Positions 15,776 to 28,700 of a DNA stretch of 64,000 nucleotides are shown piece after piece. The DNA is from Brienomyrus brachyistius (Eukaryota; Chordata; Actinopteri; Osteoglossiformes; Mormyridae), in the NCBI RefSeq assembly GCF_023856365.1, contig NC_064538.1, forward strand, positions 17,028,935 to 17,092,934, written 5' to 3'. Every line of letters starts with the position of its first letter. The first letter of the stretch is position 1. Both the position numbers and the translations under genes were made by a program. The notes below the pieces were generated by a model, which was not told where the DNA came from, ran no database searches, and was given only the letters and a program-made list of their open reading frames with translations.

Positions 15776-15790
15776 CACGTGGGGACTTCC
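15776..15790 (+). promoter_or_regulatory. E-box fused to kB-like site
   Basis: CACGTGGGGACTTCC joins a perfect palindromic E-box (15776-15781) to GGGGACTTCC, which fits the NF-kB consensus GGGRNNYYCC and shares one G with it. It lies about 0.5-0.7 kb upstream of the presumed EURL start. Another CACGTG is at 15398-15403. Confidence 0.3.
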
Positions 15791-16254
15791 AATCAGCAGC
15801 TGTTTTGTTTTTGAAAAGACGGAATTCTCAAACAACTGAGATTAATAATCGACGGAATGAACTCGTACAAATGACTCCTGCTAATGGTTCCTTAAATTAG
15901 AGGCATACTGTTTCAGTTCCATTCTTGACTTTTATCTCATTGTCGTTGTCCTTCCATGACTACTGTATACGTATGTATGACAAAGAATAATTCCATGAAC
16001 TCATTCACTGTGACTAGTATTTGGTGTTTTGGTGGATATACAAGCATTGACTAGCTTCAGGGTATAGCCCAAAAAGCACAAGGAATATGTCTTGGTGCAA
16101 GTGGCAATATGTAGTGTACGATTATACGTAAGCTCAAGACAGAAATTTGAAAAAAACAATGAATAGAATAAAAGTAAAACAGAGAGAAATTCGGACAGTG
16201 GCTGGTTAGATATGAAAAGGACCTATATGTGCCAGTATTAACAGTAATAAACAT

Positions 16255-16610
16255 GAGTGCATATGTAGGTGGTGCTGTTGCACACCTCCTAGGTTGGGGT
16301 TTAAATCCCACGTCAGCTCCCACGTGTACGAGTAGAGTTTGCACGTTATCCCTGTGTTGTGAGGGATTTCTTCCACAACTGGGAGTTCTCCAGTTTCCTC
16401 CTGCAGTCCAAAGACATGCAGTTAGGCTATTTGGTGTCTATGAGGTGCTCAGAGCATAATGAATGTATGAGTGAGTGTGTGTGTGTATGTGCCTGTGATG
16501 GACCCCATCCCACCTAGGATGAACCCCAGCCTTTTGCCTGGAAAAGGCTTCAGGTCCTCCCCTCAGTTCTGACCGGCATAAGAAGTTAGAGGATGGATGG
16601 ATGGATGATG
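16255..16610 (+). repeat. diverged SINE copy
   Basis: Shares the order of blocks with the copy at 57.34-57.69 kb: a promoter-like GGTGGTGCTGTTGCAC, a box B-like GGTTTAAATCCC, GTTTGCACGTTATCCC, TTTCCTCCTGCAGTCCAAAG, a TGTG-rich stretch, CCTGTGATGGACC and a terminal (GGAT)n. Substantially mutated, so probably old. Confidence 0.75.
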
Positions 16611-18276
16611 CAGTACCTGTTGTTTTTCCCAGTGAAAGTACAGTAGAGAATCCTTAATCTGTGTGCTGCTGTAGTATATACATTAACAGTGGCCTATGAA
16701 GAAAACAATATGGTCTTTCGCACCATTATTGATACCATGTACCACCTTGTTACCGTCTCAGGCAAGTGTCAATTGTCCAATTGTCTTTACTGTATAGAAG
16801 AAAATAATGAAGTGATTGAAGATTTATGGCTTAAGTGAAACATTTTAAGCCCCCATTGGCGGCGACCTATGAATATTAAGGTAGACTACCCAGGTCTGTT
16901 CAGTAAGATGTGTGCAGACTGATTCCACCATCTTAGTGCTCTTGCTGTTTGTTCAGATTAAAGAGCTGTTTATTTCTTAGGTGGCAGACTCTCCATTGGC
17001 CCCCTTCTTCCAGTGGGAACAAGTTTCTCTTCAGGGAACCACAGTCAGAAAAAAAACAAATAGATTAGCTCCTTGTAGCTTGGTTCAGCTTGGCTCATAC
17101 GCATATTTTATAGCACTCTGATGTAACCTGGAACTGCACTCCTATATATAGCTGGCATTAAAGAATGGAATTTCATTTTGCATTCATTTCATTGCATCAG
17201 ATAACATATTTAATCTTCCTTCTGCATTTTAATTTGAATTTCTTAAAATAATTAGAAATATCAATCATTTTATAATGTGGACTATATTCGTTTATTGCAG
17301 TGTCACTTTTAAAATACTGCAATAAATGTAAACATAAAGCAATCTTAATAAGGGAATTCTAGGTAATTTTACTGTTTGAGCATGTCAAGATTACATGTAC
17401 ATTGTTGTAGGAAAAAGATGCAGATTCTGAGTTTTATTTTAATAGTCTCATTCTGGCCTGGTTCTATCTTTTCAGGCAAAGCTTCAATTTAGTCCTCCAC
17501 TGCATAGAAACTAGATGATCATTTCACTTCCTTCACAATGCAGGTAATTCAGGGGTATTTGTGTATTCTGCCTATAGCTAGATCTAGCCACGTTTCTATC
17601 TGCACAAAAGCATTCTAATTCCGTGTATGTAGTTTTATTGTAGTTGAGCTACCTAGTGGATATGGCCCTACTCTCCTTGGTCATTAAGGCAGACATAGAT
17701 GTGCTGACTATTAATGATTAAATCCACAACTTACCCCGGAGAGGGTGGCAAGGGGAGTGTGGCACAGGGCACAAGGCAGACACACTCTGGATGGAATGTC
17801 TGCATCACATAGCTAATGAATGTGATATGTTAGGGAAATGAGGAGCACCGTCACAGAAAAGAGCTTCATTCTCAGTAACTGCTAATAATTAAAAACGTCA
17901 ATTGGAGTAATTTAAGTTAAACTCTTTATAGCTTGTTCACATGCGCAATTTCCAGTGTGTTACTTTAACCTTGGATCTGAGCAAATATTCACCATGACTT
18001 TGCTTTGTAATGCCATCTAGCGTCAGGACAGTGAAATATGCTACAAGGGCTGATTTTTTTTTCCCTGGGGGTATTTATTTCCCTTATTTTCTCTGCGCTG
18101 ACGTCTTTAGTTGTAAAACGTTAAGTTTGCCTACACTGTGGCCCTGAATATTGTACACCGGATGTCACTGCACAAACATGGGTAATTAATGATATTCCTT
18201 CTCTCGTGACTTGTGATGAAAGCAGAAATGAAAGCCACCATTTTCTTGGTCCATAGAATGTAATGGCTTCAAAGTT

Positions 18277-18289
18277 CCAGCAGATGGCG
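18277..18289 (+). promoter_or_regulatory. candidate CTCF core motif
   Basis: CCAGCAGATGGCG fits CCASYAGRKGGCR at all thirteen positions. It lies between EURL and RIPK4. Confidence 0.4.
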
Positions 18290-18504
18290 TAAAACACATA
18301 GAGAATTTTAAAAAGAAGTGGTTGGGGGGGGGGGGGGGCATGTGAAAAAAGCTGCTTGAAAACTGAAACTTGTAGTGAACTTCATATAACAAGTTCCTGC
18401 AAAATGAAACATGTCTTTTATTGACCGGTTCTGAAATACAATTACTTGTTTTGGGTCAAAGGTGATAGTGTATTACTCCAAATTGTGTCTAGAGCAGGGT
18501 GGTC

Positions 18505-18722
18505 TGTAGCTCTTGGTTAGGAAACTGTGCCTGTGAGAGGAAAACCTTTGGTTTAAATCCCATGGTTAGCTGTGTGATTTAACCACTGGGCCTTTGAGCA
18601 AGGCCCTTAACCCCCACCCCCCCCCAGTTGTTCCACAGACTGGCTAACCCTGCTTTCTCAATTGTACATCACTTTAGTGAAAAGCGTCTTTTAACTAAGT
18701 AGATGTATGCAATGTACGGTGA
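18505..18722 (+). repeat. tRNA-derived SINE, second family
   Basis: A tRNA-like head (TAGCTCTTGGTTAGGAAACTG, then a box B-like GGTTTAAATCCC), GAGCAAGGCCCTTAACCCCC, and a tail ending in AAAAGCGTCTTTTAACTAAG. The reverse complements of these blocks (AGGGCCTTGCTCAG; TTTATCCAAAGTGA) recur at 31.3 kb and 43.8 kb, so this is the sense copy of the same dispersed family. Confidence 0.75.
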
Positions 18723-20347
18723 TACATATTAAAAAGATACAGGAGACTGATCCATCTTCTGGCCACTCATCATGGACAGGGTCGCAGGAACAGGGTACAG
18801 GTGCTTTTTTCAGTTCCTTTGAGGACATGTGATCTGTTATTCTGTTAGACACCTGATAATATAAATAAATTATAGTACATTTCAGAAATACCTTTTAAAG
18901 CTCTTTCCTATGCACTTCTGTTTTGTGATATATGATCCCATTATATGATATACTTATAACTGTACAACAATTTGAGGTAATCCCACTTCTCTATGACAGA
19001 CAAAGCCACCCCCCTCCCCCCATGGAGTGGTATGTTGCGCAAACAGATTACAGGAGTTATCGCATTAAAAAAGGGCTGCTCTATATACTTTATGTTTTTA
19101 GACTCTGTTAACCAGTAACCTTCCATGAGGTCAGCATTAGACTTTTTTTTATTTATATACAAAGTCATAAATCTGGAAAGTCAGGGCAGCACCAACGCAT
19201 CAACTCAGTGACTGCAGGGCGATCTCTGCAGGTAACGGCATGTCGAGATCTTCACAAACACTCTCCCATCTGACCCAACTGGTTCTTCAAGGCCTGAAAA
19301 GGTTCTTCCATGGCCGAGTGGGATTTAAACTGCACTGCTGATTGCCTGGAAACAGAATATACTGGAGAACGCATTTTAGCAATATGGACAAAGGTGGATT
19401 AAAATCTATTACATTTAGAGTTTTTTTTTGTCATCTCACCCTAATATATTTAATTGCATTGGAATGTTGATCAGACATATTTTTTATATCCCAGTATATT
19501 TCCCCAGTATATTATGAGTAAAGTAACAAAGTATAATGGTTTTTGCATGAAAAATAAACGCAAACAAATATGGCTAATGATAACATATTATTAATTCCCA
19601 GCACCTGCACCTTTAAAACATCGTTCATTCTTTTTATATGAGATATATAACTCCCTTATTTGTGTAGAGAATTAAGTAATTAAAATAGTAAAATAGTAAT
19701 TAAAATTAATGGACTTCCAAAAGTGACTCAGATTGAGTACACATAGTCTTATTAATGGAAGAACAGATCTTTAGATAGTCATAACATACCCATTGCATTA
19801 CTGTGAAGAGTAGTGATTCTGAAGACAAGTGATTGTGATCTAACAGACATTATGGAGACTGATGCAGAGATAGTCTGAAACCGGTTGCCATTGAACTAGA
19901 GTCCTCTTACAGGGTGAGGATCTGTGATCTTATGGAGCCAGTTTTCTTCTGCGAATGAGTCACAAAACACATTAGAGTGGCCTGAACTCTTTCCGGGGTT
20001 CTGTCTGGTCAGCGTCATTTATCTTAATATTACTTACTTCAACAGCATTTTCTGATGTTAACTTGTTACACAAAGTCCAATTTCCTCTGTGTGGGCCTTG
20101 ACTGGACCTAAATTTACATAGTTCTAATATGAGCATTTTTGACGTTGGTAATTGCTGGGTTGACACCACTTGTGGCAAGTTAGCTAGGCGTGCTGCATTG
20201 AAGCGTCTTCTAGGGGTTTGGCGTGCCCCGCTGCCGGCTTGTTTATTGGGTGAGTTTGCTGCTCCGTCGCGTGCATGGAGTCATATCAATGGGTGGCGTG
20301 TCACTGGGTGATGTGCGTCTGCGATGAAACACTGCCATTAATGATCC
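18723..20347. other. intergenic, mostly featureless
   Basis: A short antisense SINE-tail scrap is visible near 18.74-18.80 kb. The stretch at about 20.13-20.31 kb is GC-richer than its surroundings and contains a 60-codon ORF without family signature. No gene is supported. Confidence 0.5.
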
Positions 20348-20364
20348 TGCTGAGTCATTTGCAT
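20348..20364 (+). promoter_or_regulatory. MARE/AP-1 site fused to octamer
   Basis: TGCTGAGTCATTTGCAT contains a full NF-E2/Maf-type TGCTGAGTCA and a perfect POU octamer ATTTGCAT that share one base (20357). Confidence 0.3.
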
Positions 20365-20924
20365 CACATGTTAGAACAAAGCGTGAGCTCCGAGGAAGCT
20401 GGCGGATGGCTGCTGTCACACAATGACGGGCTGGCAGGGTGGGAGCAAGTTTAGCAATTTAACAGGCAGGATCCAAGAAATGCTAGATGCTGCTGTACGG
20501 CAACTTAGCCTCATCCTACCCCTCTTTAAAAATGATTGGATGTACAAAGCTTAGCTGCTGAATTTGCTTTTTCCGTTCAGTTCTGTAGAATGTGGCAACA
20601 TCACCCGGCCATCTGGGTGTCAACAAATTCCGTTAATGAAGCTAGAATTGCAGCTGGGACAAAAGGAGCTGAACATTTATGAACATTCTGCATTTGAATG
20701 ATGCAAGCACTGTTGCTTATGGGGAGAAAATGATGCCACAACAAAACATGTGGTCATATAAAATATATCAATCATCCAAAAGAGAAAAAGAAAACTAGGA
20801 TGTCAGCGAAATCTTTGAGAGGATCAGCCGAGGACAGAAAAAGCTGTTGTGGTGAAGGTCTACATGCTGCTTTCATCACCTTGCCTTGGTAGCTGATAAT
20901 GGTTGTCTCTCCATTTAACATATA

Positions 20925-21130
20925 TCCACCCATCTTATCTATCTTCTAACCACTTATCCTGGTCAGGGTTGCAGGGGGATCTAGAGCCTACTCCAGGCAG
21001 ACTGGAGCACACATACAAACATACGGTAGAAATGTCATTTAGTAAAATTGTATTTCTTTGGACTGCATAAATTTGTACTTGGAGGAAACCTGCATGTAAA
21101 ATCTAGAACGGTGGGATTTGAACACATAAC
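20925..21130 (-). repeat. SINE copy, antisense
   Basis: Reads as the reverse complement of the tail of the 57.5 kb family: ATCTTCTAACCACTTATCC, TGGTCAGGGTTGCAGG, GAGCCTACTCCAGGCAGACTG, then TTTGGACTGCATAAATTTGTA and TTGGAGGAAACCTGCATGTA, matching the sense PCAGTCCAAA/TTTCCTCC blocks in reversed order. Confidence 0.7.
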
Positions 21131-23320
21131 ACTGGAAGTTTGAGGTCACATTCATCATTAAAGCCTTCCTCTCTTCTCTACCATATCAGCATCTGACATT
21201 ATACTAGATGGAGACTTTAACTCCTAAATTTAAACCCTTGGTTGAGTATATGATTCATCAATGATCAAACATTAATGTTAGGGTTAGAGGTTCTTACTGT
21301 ATACAAAAATGTGCGAATATTTTTCAAATGAATTCTGATTAAAATATGTTATGTGGAACATGAATACCAACAGCATGATTGTCCTCGAGTTGTTATTTTC
21401 CAAGCTTAGCAGGGATCAGGCTGTTATGCGAGCCAAAGGATTCTCTGCACACCCATTCCCTGTAGTCCCACCCAGAGCAGTAGCACATCTAGGTGGACCT
21501 GCTGAGCAGCTCCAGAAGTTATTTAACAAAATACCTCAATCTCCACCAGATGTTCCATCACCCCAAACACACCCCATATGCAAGCTTGTGTGTTGCCCCT
21601 ACTGGCCATGCCAACAAAACCGCACCCCCAGTGGTCTGCCTCTAGGCTAAAGCCACACCAGTGCTCTGCCATAAAAGGTTTTTCTGTAGGATGCTACGTT
21701 ATGGCCTCACCCTCCTAGGGTCCACTATCATATGTCATAATTGTGATCATATGGTCACCTGCCCTACACTGGTCTATGATTGCTCCACCAGACTGTTTAC
21801 AACCCCCCCCCCCCCCACAGGAAGGGAACCAGGCTCACACCCAGCCTGTAGCCCCAGGCCATGCATACTCAGGATCTCCTGCTTTATGGCAGGACTACAG
21901 CCCTTGAGGGCACCCAGCACCCCTCATACCCAGGGGCTGCCATAACTCAGCCTAAACCCCCAACTCCCACCACACCCAACCAACAAGCTGGTCAGGAATG
22001 TTCCAGAAGTCACATCTGTGGTGGGTGCAATGATGACATTCCAAAATAACTCAGAGGTTCACTTGTCACAAAGGACAGGAACAGGGGAAGCTCTTGGTGC
22101 ATTCCAGGGGAGGAGAAGGACCCCTAGAAGGCATGGATTGGTACACTTGTGTGAGGATATCCAGCGACTCTGCTCACGTTGGTTGCAACATTGGAATGGA
22201 CTTCTTATATAAAAGAGAACCACCTCTGTGACTTCCTTTGCCTAGAAGTTCCTCTGTACACAGCACAGTGACGCAGCAGACTATACCGGAACTGTGGATT
22301 TTCCTCATGCAGTGACACCATTTCCTGTTGTTGACTATTTATCATGCACTTATGTAGTAAGATTAATGAGTAATAAGTGTAAGGTATTGATTCCCTTATA
22401 GTAAAAAGGGATTACACAACTACTAAATTCATCAAAAGAAAAGGCCATATTAGCCATACCAATAACTTCTCAAAGAAACACAACCAGACTTAGAGCTTAA
22501 TGCAGAAACTTTACTCTTTCGTATACAATATATATACAAAGCAGCTGTGCAGTGCAAGCAAATACACAATCAAATAGCCGAGTAGCCATTGAATGAGGGT
22601 GTCCTATTACAGTTTTATGAGGATTCTGGAATGAGATCATGTGACCCTTTGACAGTTGGTCGCCTGGTGACAGGTGGTAAGTGCCTGCCTTGGGCTGTAA
22701 CCAGGGCTCCTGAGGGTGCCGATCTTACCAGGCAATTAGCTGGCCGCCCATGCATAAGACCATAAAAAAACAAAAAAAAACAGGCAATTACAGGGCGCTC
22801 CACACACACCGCAGCATTTCTCAGGTCTCTCCCCTGCAGGCAGTGGGAACAGCACAGTGGTTATCAGAGGGATGGAAAGGCGGGGCGTCAGGGAGAATTA
22901 TATGGGGGGAGGCATAGCATTGCCATCCTGAGATCCCCCCCGGGGGCAGTTCCCATGGTCGAGCAGAGGGGGGCTTGCAAGGCTCAGCACGTCCACTTTG
23001 ACAAGAGACATCAGCAGCTCCAGAAAACACAAGATTATACAGGCTTTCTTGGGCCAAGAGCTGTACCAATGCATTCTCAGGGCAGAGAACAGGTGATTTC
23101 CTCAGAAAATAATGATGAGAATACGATACACTGCTCCCCTTCTCATTTCGCAGAATTAAAACTCGGCCGAAAACCTATGGACGCAGTGACTGTCTAGGTC
23201 CTTTCGGGTGAACCACCCATCTTCTTGGCATAGATTTGTTGATCAGCTAACTGAACACACATTTCTGACAATGAAATGTTAAGATTTGACAGCGGGTGCA
23301 CAGGAGGACAGTGGCACAAG
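21131..23320. other. intergenic sequence downstream of RIPK4
   Basis: C-rich, low-complexity sequence at 21.4-22.0 kb gives overlapping ORFs of up to 99 codons in several frames, with no family signature and no splice support. Nothing else recognised. Confidence 0.5.
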
Positions 23321-23322
23321 GT

Positions 23323-23463
<141 letters not shown>

Positions 23464-23663
23464 ATACATACAATTATCTGTGGGAAAAGAAACAACCTAC
23501 ATGTTTAAAGCACATTAAGAAAAAGCAGGGGGGCAACGCAATTGTAGCACAACTACATTTCTTTGCAGAGTATAAAAATGTACTTCACAATAAGCTATAT
23601 TATAAAGGATAATAAAGTGAGAACCATTACTTGGTCCCATATTATATACACAGTATAAATATG

Positions 23664-23669
23664 TTTAAT
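23664..23669 (-). promoter_or_regulatory. candidate RIPK4 poly(A) signal
   Basis: ATTAAA on the minus strand about 240 bases after the RIPK4 stop codon. This is the common variant of AATAAA. Use is unproven. Confidence 0.35.
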
Positions 23670-23911
23670 GTTCTTTTTCAACATACAAATTATATTGAAT
23701 GGAGAAAACATGCCTATGAAAGATGAAAGCCAAAGGAAATTCTGGTGTCCTGCCTGAGAAACAGTAACTTCCTTTACTGAATAATTACAAAATATACAAT
23801 GGTTGTAGGTCTTGGAAGTCTCTCCGGAACCTTCCCTGAAAGGCCAAACAGGAGCAGGAAGGAGAGCTTTGTGTCCCAGTCTATAGATCCTTAAGTATCA
23901 TCTCTTGCATC

Positions 23912-25771
23912 TCAACAGGAAGTAGAGGCACAGGGCAGAGAGCTCGGCTCCACATGGTCGGGCATCTCGTGTTTGGTGAGTTTTAGGATCACGATCTTCC
24001 TCTGCCGCAGCGTGCCGTAATTGCCAGACTCGTGACCTGGGAACTGAGGGGTAGTTTGGGAAAGTGTGCTTGGGGAAGGTGAGGGCATCTCAGCGCCATG
24101 CGTGAGGAGCATGTGGACAATGTCTGTGTACCCTCCACGGAGGGCCAGCTGCATGGGGGTAAGCCCCCGCTCGTCAGCAAGGGTGGCGCTCTCCGAACAG
24201 CTCTTCAGAAGCTCCCGGACTACATCGGCATGCCCTTCCTCAACAGCCAGGTGGCAGGCGGTGCGCTGGGTGTGGTTCACGCTGGCCATGTCGGCGCACT
24301 CTTCCAGCAACATCTTGACAGTGGGCAGGTGGCCATGCTGGGCAGCCAGGTGCAGTGCAGTGCAGCCCTGTGCAGTCCGGGCCTGGATGTCGGCCTGGTG
24401 CTTTATGAGCAGGCGGGAGGTGCTGGTGTGGCCTGTCTCAGCGGCCACATGCAGCGCTGTACGCAAGCCGGTGGCCAGGAGGTGCACATCGGCCCCTAGC
24501 TCAATGAGGATGCGTGCCACCCGGTATTGCCCCCGCTGGGAGGCCAAGTGTAGTGCCGTCCGGCCGTCGGATGTCTGGCTGTTGATGTTGGCCCCGGCCT
24601 GTTTGACCAGTAGCTTGACGATGGGCAGGTGGCCCTGCCAGGCTGCGAAGTGCAGGGGTGTCCAGTTGTCCTTCCCAGGCAGGTGTACATCTGCACCACG
24701 ACTCAGCAGAACACGGACCACGTTCTCCTGGCCGTGCTGACAGGCGATATGTGAGGGGGTACGGCCCTCGAAATCCACCTCATTTATGGAGGCGTTCTTG
24801 TCCAGCAGCAGGCGGGTGATGGCCTCGTCACCGTTCTGGGCAGCGAAGTGCAGCGGTGTGTATTGGTCCTCATCCTTGGCATTGACATTGGTCTTGCGGC
24901 CCAGCAGCAGAAGCTCTGCCATGTTCCTGAGTCGCTTCTCGGCAGCCAGGTGTAGCGCAGTGGAGCCCTTGCCGTTGGGCAGGTTGGGGTTGGCATTGTT
25001 GAGGAGCAGGAATTTGACGGCCTCCTCATTGGCCAGCTGGACGGCATAGTGCAGCAGGCTGAAACCCCCCTCCAGCAACAGATCCACATCCTGAGGCTGC
25101 AGGATCTTCATCAGCTTGCCGATGTCCTCCATTCTGATTGCCTCACAGAGCTTCTTTCTCTGCACATCCAGTGTCCCTGAATCTAGACCAAAGAATGAAA
25201 AAAAAAGAAATCACTGAATGGAGTGAGTCAGTTTATGTTGTTGTATTTCATTAATCATTAGCTTAGCACTCGTTCACATGATGCCAATAGTATTAGATGT
25301 TAATAGAAACTTTACTGAAAGCCCTGCTGTGAAGTTTTGACCTTTCAATCAAACTCCTTCATTGTAGACCCATACATCGATTTATCTTAAGTTTCAAGTG
25401 CATTGAAAGTTAATATTAAGAAACGAATAAGTTATGGCCAGCAAGGCATAACCGCATGGCCATTGAGTATGACCTCTCCGGGTCTTTGCCCTGCCCCACC
25501 CCTTGGTCAGTCTGCCTCTGCTCTTACCGTTGGCCATGTTCTCTCGCTCGAAGGACAGGGTGATGGAGCCTTGAGAAGAGAAGGCAGAATCCACAGAGGA
25601 GATACCAGAGAGCCTCTTGCTGGTGTTGTCCTTGCACTGGGTACAGTCTTCTTTCATGCGGTCGAAGCTTCTGGAAATCCCAGAATCCACCTGGCTCAAT
25701 AGCTCAGTCAGGCTGTAATCCTTCTCCGGTAACATGGCCGACTTGGGTCGGACTGGCCTGGACTCTCTCTC
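23912..25771 (-). other. RIPK4 linker and ankyrin-repeat exons 7-8
   Basis: Exon 7 (25771-25528) encodes the Ser-rich linker with [14 protein letters not shown] and [17 protein letters not shown], closely matching the human linker. Exon 8 is a single large exon with ten ankyrin repeats showing the TALHLAA/GH/LL pattern, from [11 protein letters not shown] to [12 protein letters not shown], then a short tail. Repeat 9 has ACHLA and repeat 10 MQLAL instead of LHLA, so the last repeats are the most diverged. Two in-frame acceptors sit at the exon 8 border. Confidence 0.95.
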
Positions 25772-28700
25772 CTGTTTGAGATACACATCCCTGTGTTATT
25801 ACTAGCACCCGAACAAGAGATCAATGACTACTGGACAGTGTCAGGAATATTCTGTTCAGCTGTAAAATATCCAAAGCAATGTGTAAACTATGTAAAAACC
25901 AGCATTTAAGAAGCATGTTCATACTGCACACACATGCTTTGTGCATGGATTCGCAGCTACCTCAACATCAAACTGTAAACAAGAAATGCCGTCAAACTGC
26001 ATTTCTGCCTTATCCTTTTCTAGGAAACCGACACTTGTCAGTATGGCATATCTTAAGAAAACAGAAGCCGTCACACGGTGACACGTGCAAACATCCAAAG
26101 ACGTCGAGGTGTTGTTTATTTGTGCCAAGATGAGATTTCTGTGTTTTTTCCATTGAGATGTTTTGTTTATTTTTTGTTTATTAATGCACTATTACTTTTT
26201 TCCCAGTGGAGCATTAAACAATGATAAAGAGGGAAGTTATTTTTTGCTTTACAGTGCGACATATTTAAATATTGATCTAGTGCTCTTGCAAAGAATTTTC
26301 TGCAGGCCACTTGCAAAGATCAAAGCTGTAAACAAAAAAATACCCTGAAGCCTACAGGGTAAATATTAAATATGAAAGATCTGACTGTGCAGGGATGTTT
26401 TCATGGTAAATTTAGTCACTGGGCCATTTAAAAACAAAGTAGTAGTCTGAGAGATTAATCTTTTTGTGGTAATGTCAAATTGATGGTCTTACCTGGTCAA
26501 GGCATCCCTGCACGGGACATGGGCTGGCCTCCGGCTCAGTAGTTAGAACCCGGGCCTCCTCACCGGGTTTGGCACATAGCTCCTCGGCCTCTGATGTAAT
26601 CTCTGGGGAGAGACCCACGGCGACGTGAAATACCTCCACCATCAAGGCAGCGGATGGGAGCGGCATGATCGTTTATCGTTCCACAACTATGCGTCTTGTT
26701 TTCCATCCAACTCACAGCAGCATTGTTGTACGGTAACAATCTTTCTTAATGGTCATAAATCTTATCAAGGTAAATTCTATATATAGGGAGGTCTACATGT
26801 CCTGGATTTTTGGTAAACCACAGCACAGCACAGCACAACAAAGGAATTCTGCATAATGATCGCTTAACGTAACAAACTGCAGTTCCTGTTTGTCTGACTT
26901 TCCTTATGAATGGGTCGAAGTTGCAAAATAGTTATGAAATCTTTAGGGGCAGGGACACTTCTAAGTAATAATTTTAACTGTAGGTGGAGGTCTGCATTTG
27001 GAAATGAAACCTCGAGCTTTAAATATAAAGGAGTCAGAAACTGAGAGACACCCCAAGGACCCCAAGTGGGGTTCCGGCTTACCCTGGAAGCTGGGCCGGG
27101 CCTGCGGGAACTCGTGCCAGCACCTCTGCATCAGCGTTATGAAGCCATTACAGGCCTGGGGCCGGTTGCGCGGCAGAACCCCCAAATCCGGCCGTATCCC
27201 CTTCACCACCTTCACCATGATGTGCAGGATGTTGTTCTCCCCTGTTAAAAGGAGCATGCGTTTAACATATGGCTACTGGTACACCACACTCTGGTTAGCA
27301 TACGGCTACTGGTACACCACACTCTGGTTAGCGTTAGCATACGGCTACTGGTACACCACTCTCTGGGTAGCATACGGCTACCTGTACACCACTCTCTGGC
27401 TAGCATACGGCTACTTGTAAAACACTCTGGCTAGCATATGGCCATCAATTCACCACACTCTGGATGGCATTTGGCTACCGGTACGCAGCACCCTGGTTAG
27501 CATATGGCTACTGGTACAGCATGCAGCTATAGCTGACCTCTGGGTGCAAGCCTGTAACAGCTAAGAAGCCTGTGATTTGTCATTTTAGTATTAGCCAGTA
27601 ATAAAATAATAAACCGAAATACAAAATCATAATAAAAATAACAATAAATAGCAAAAAGATAGATACATAGATACATAGATAGATACATAGATAGATACAT
27701 AGATAGATACATAGATAGATAGATACATAGATAGATAGATACATAGATAGATTCATCTATCAGCTTAAATCTACTTTTCAAATCTAGCAAGATACGAAGA
27801 TTTTGGCCACAGTGAGGACACTCACTAAGTAAAGCAAATATCTCCAGCTAAACATTACATTCATGGGAAAAGTACCACCTGTTAAAAACTGTGATCAAAT
27901 TCCCATAGTTTTACAAGGCAATACAGACCTTATGTACGTGGGAATTAAACGACTACCAGGTAAGTAAATAAAAAATGTACTATCAGACAGAAGTCAATGA
28001 TCTGAGCACTAGGGGACTGATAAAATCTGCCTTGGTGCTCTATTTTCTCAGAAATGAAATGGGAAACAAAACGTGTCTGTGTGCGAACAGGCTTGCAAGC
28101 GTCATACATAAACAAACACAGTGATGTCTCATAACTACTGATTTGAGAGACGTCATTTGGATGACTTGAAGTGGAGTAAAAGTTGAGTAACTTTCTTTTT
28201 CAAAATTAAGAGGATATTGAATAAGCAGTGTTACTTTTATATTATTATATATTATTAGTCATTGATGAGGAAGATGGCTTCACTGCCCAATAACTCAAAG
28301 GAATTAGTAACAAAGAGATGTATTGTATTACCTTGATATGGCTTCTTTTGTGTGAGAATGCCCCAGATCACTATAGAAAAGCTAAAACAGGAAGGGAAGG
28401 AGTTAAATGACCTGTTTTATGCTTAATTAAATAAATAAAACCAAGAAATATAAACAAATTTAAAAAAAAAACACAAAAATAAGGAATATGTCAGAGATTG
28501 AAATAAATGTAAGACTGTGATGGTGTTTAATAAGTAGGGACTGTCACCTGTAGACATCGTGTTTAGTGTCAGAGACCCGCTCCTTCTCGATGATCCTCTC
28601 TGGTGGCAGGTAGGCGATCGTGCCACAGAATCCATCACGACTGATGTCGTCGGCCCCAGAGAAGCCATTCCACCGTGCCAGGCCGAAATCTGATATCTAA

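Larger units (their letters stand above)
15261..18276. other. intergenic sequence upstream of EURL
   Basis: No coding exon recognised between the EURL promoter and 18.3 kb apart from the SINE copy. Mostly AT-rich with scattered short ORFs. Confidence 0.6.

Noticed and set aside
21351..22212. Series of proline- and cysteine-rich ORFs
   Set aside because: Low-complexity C-rich sequence keeps several frames open at once; no conserved domain.
24066..24740. 224-codon plus-strand ORF
   Set aside because: It is the antisense shadow of the GC-rich RIPK4 ankyrin exon; the minus strand encodes recognisable ankyrin repeats.
27256..27520. CRISPR-like array
   Set aside because: Repeats are directly adjacent with no unique spacers, in a vertebrate intron; it is a minisatellite.
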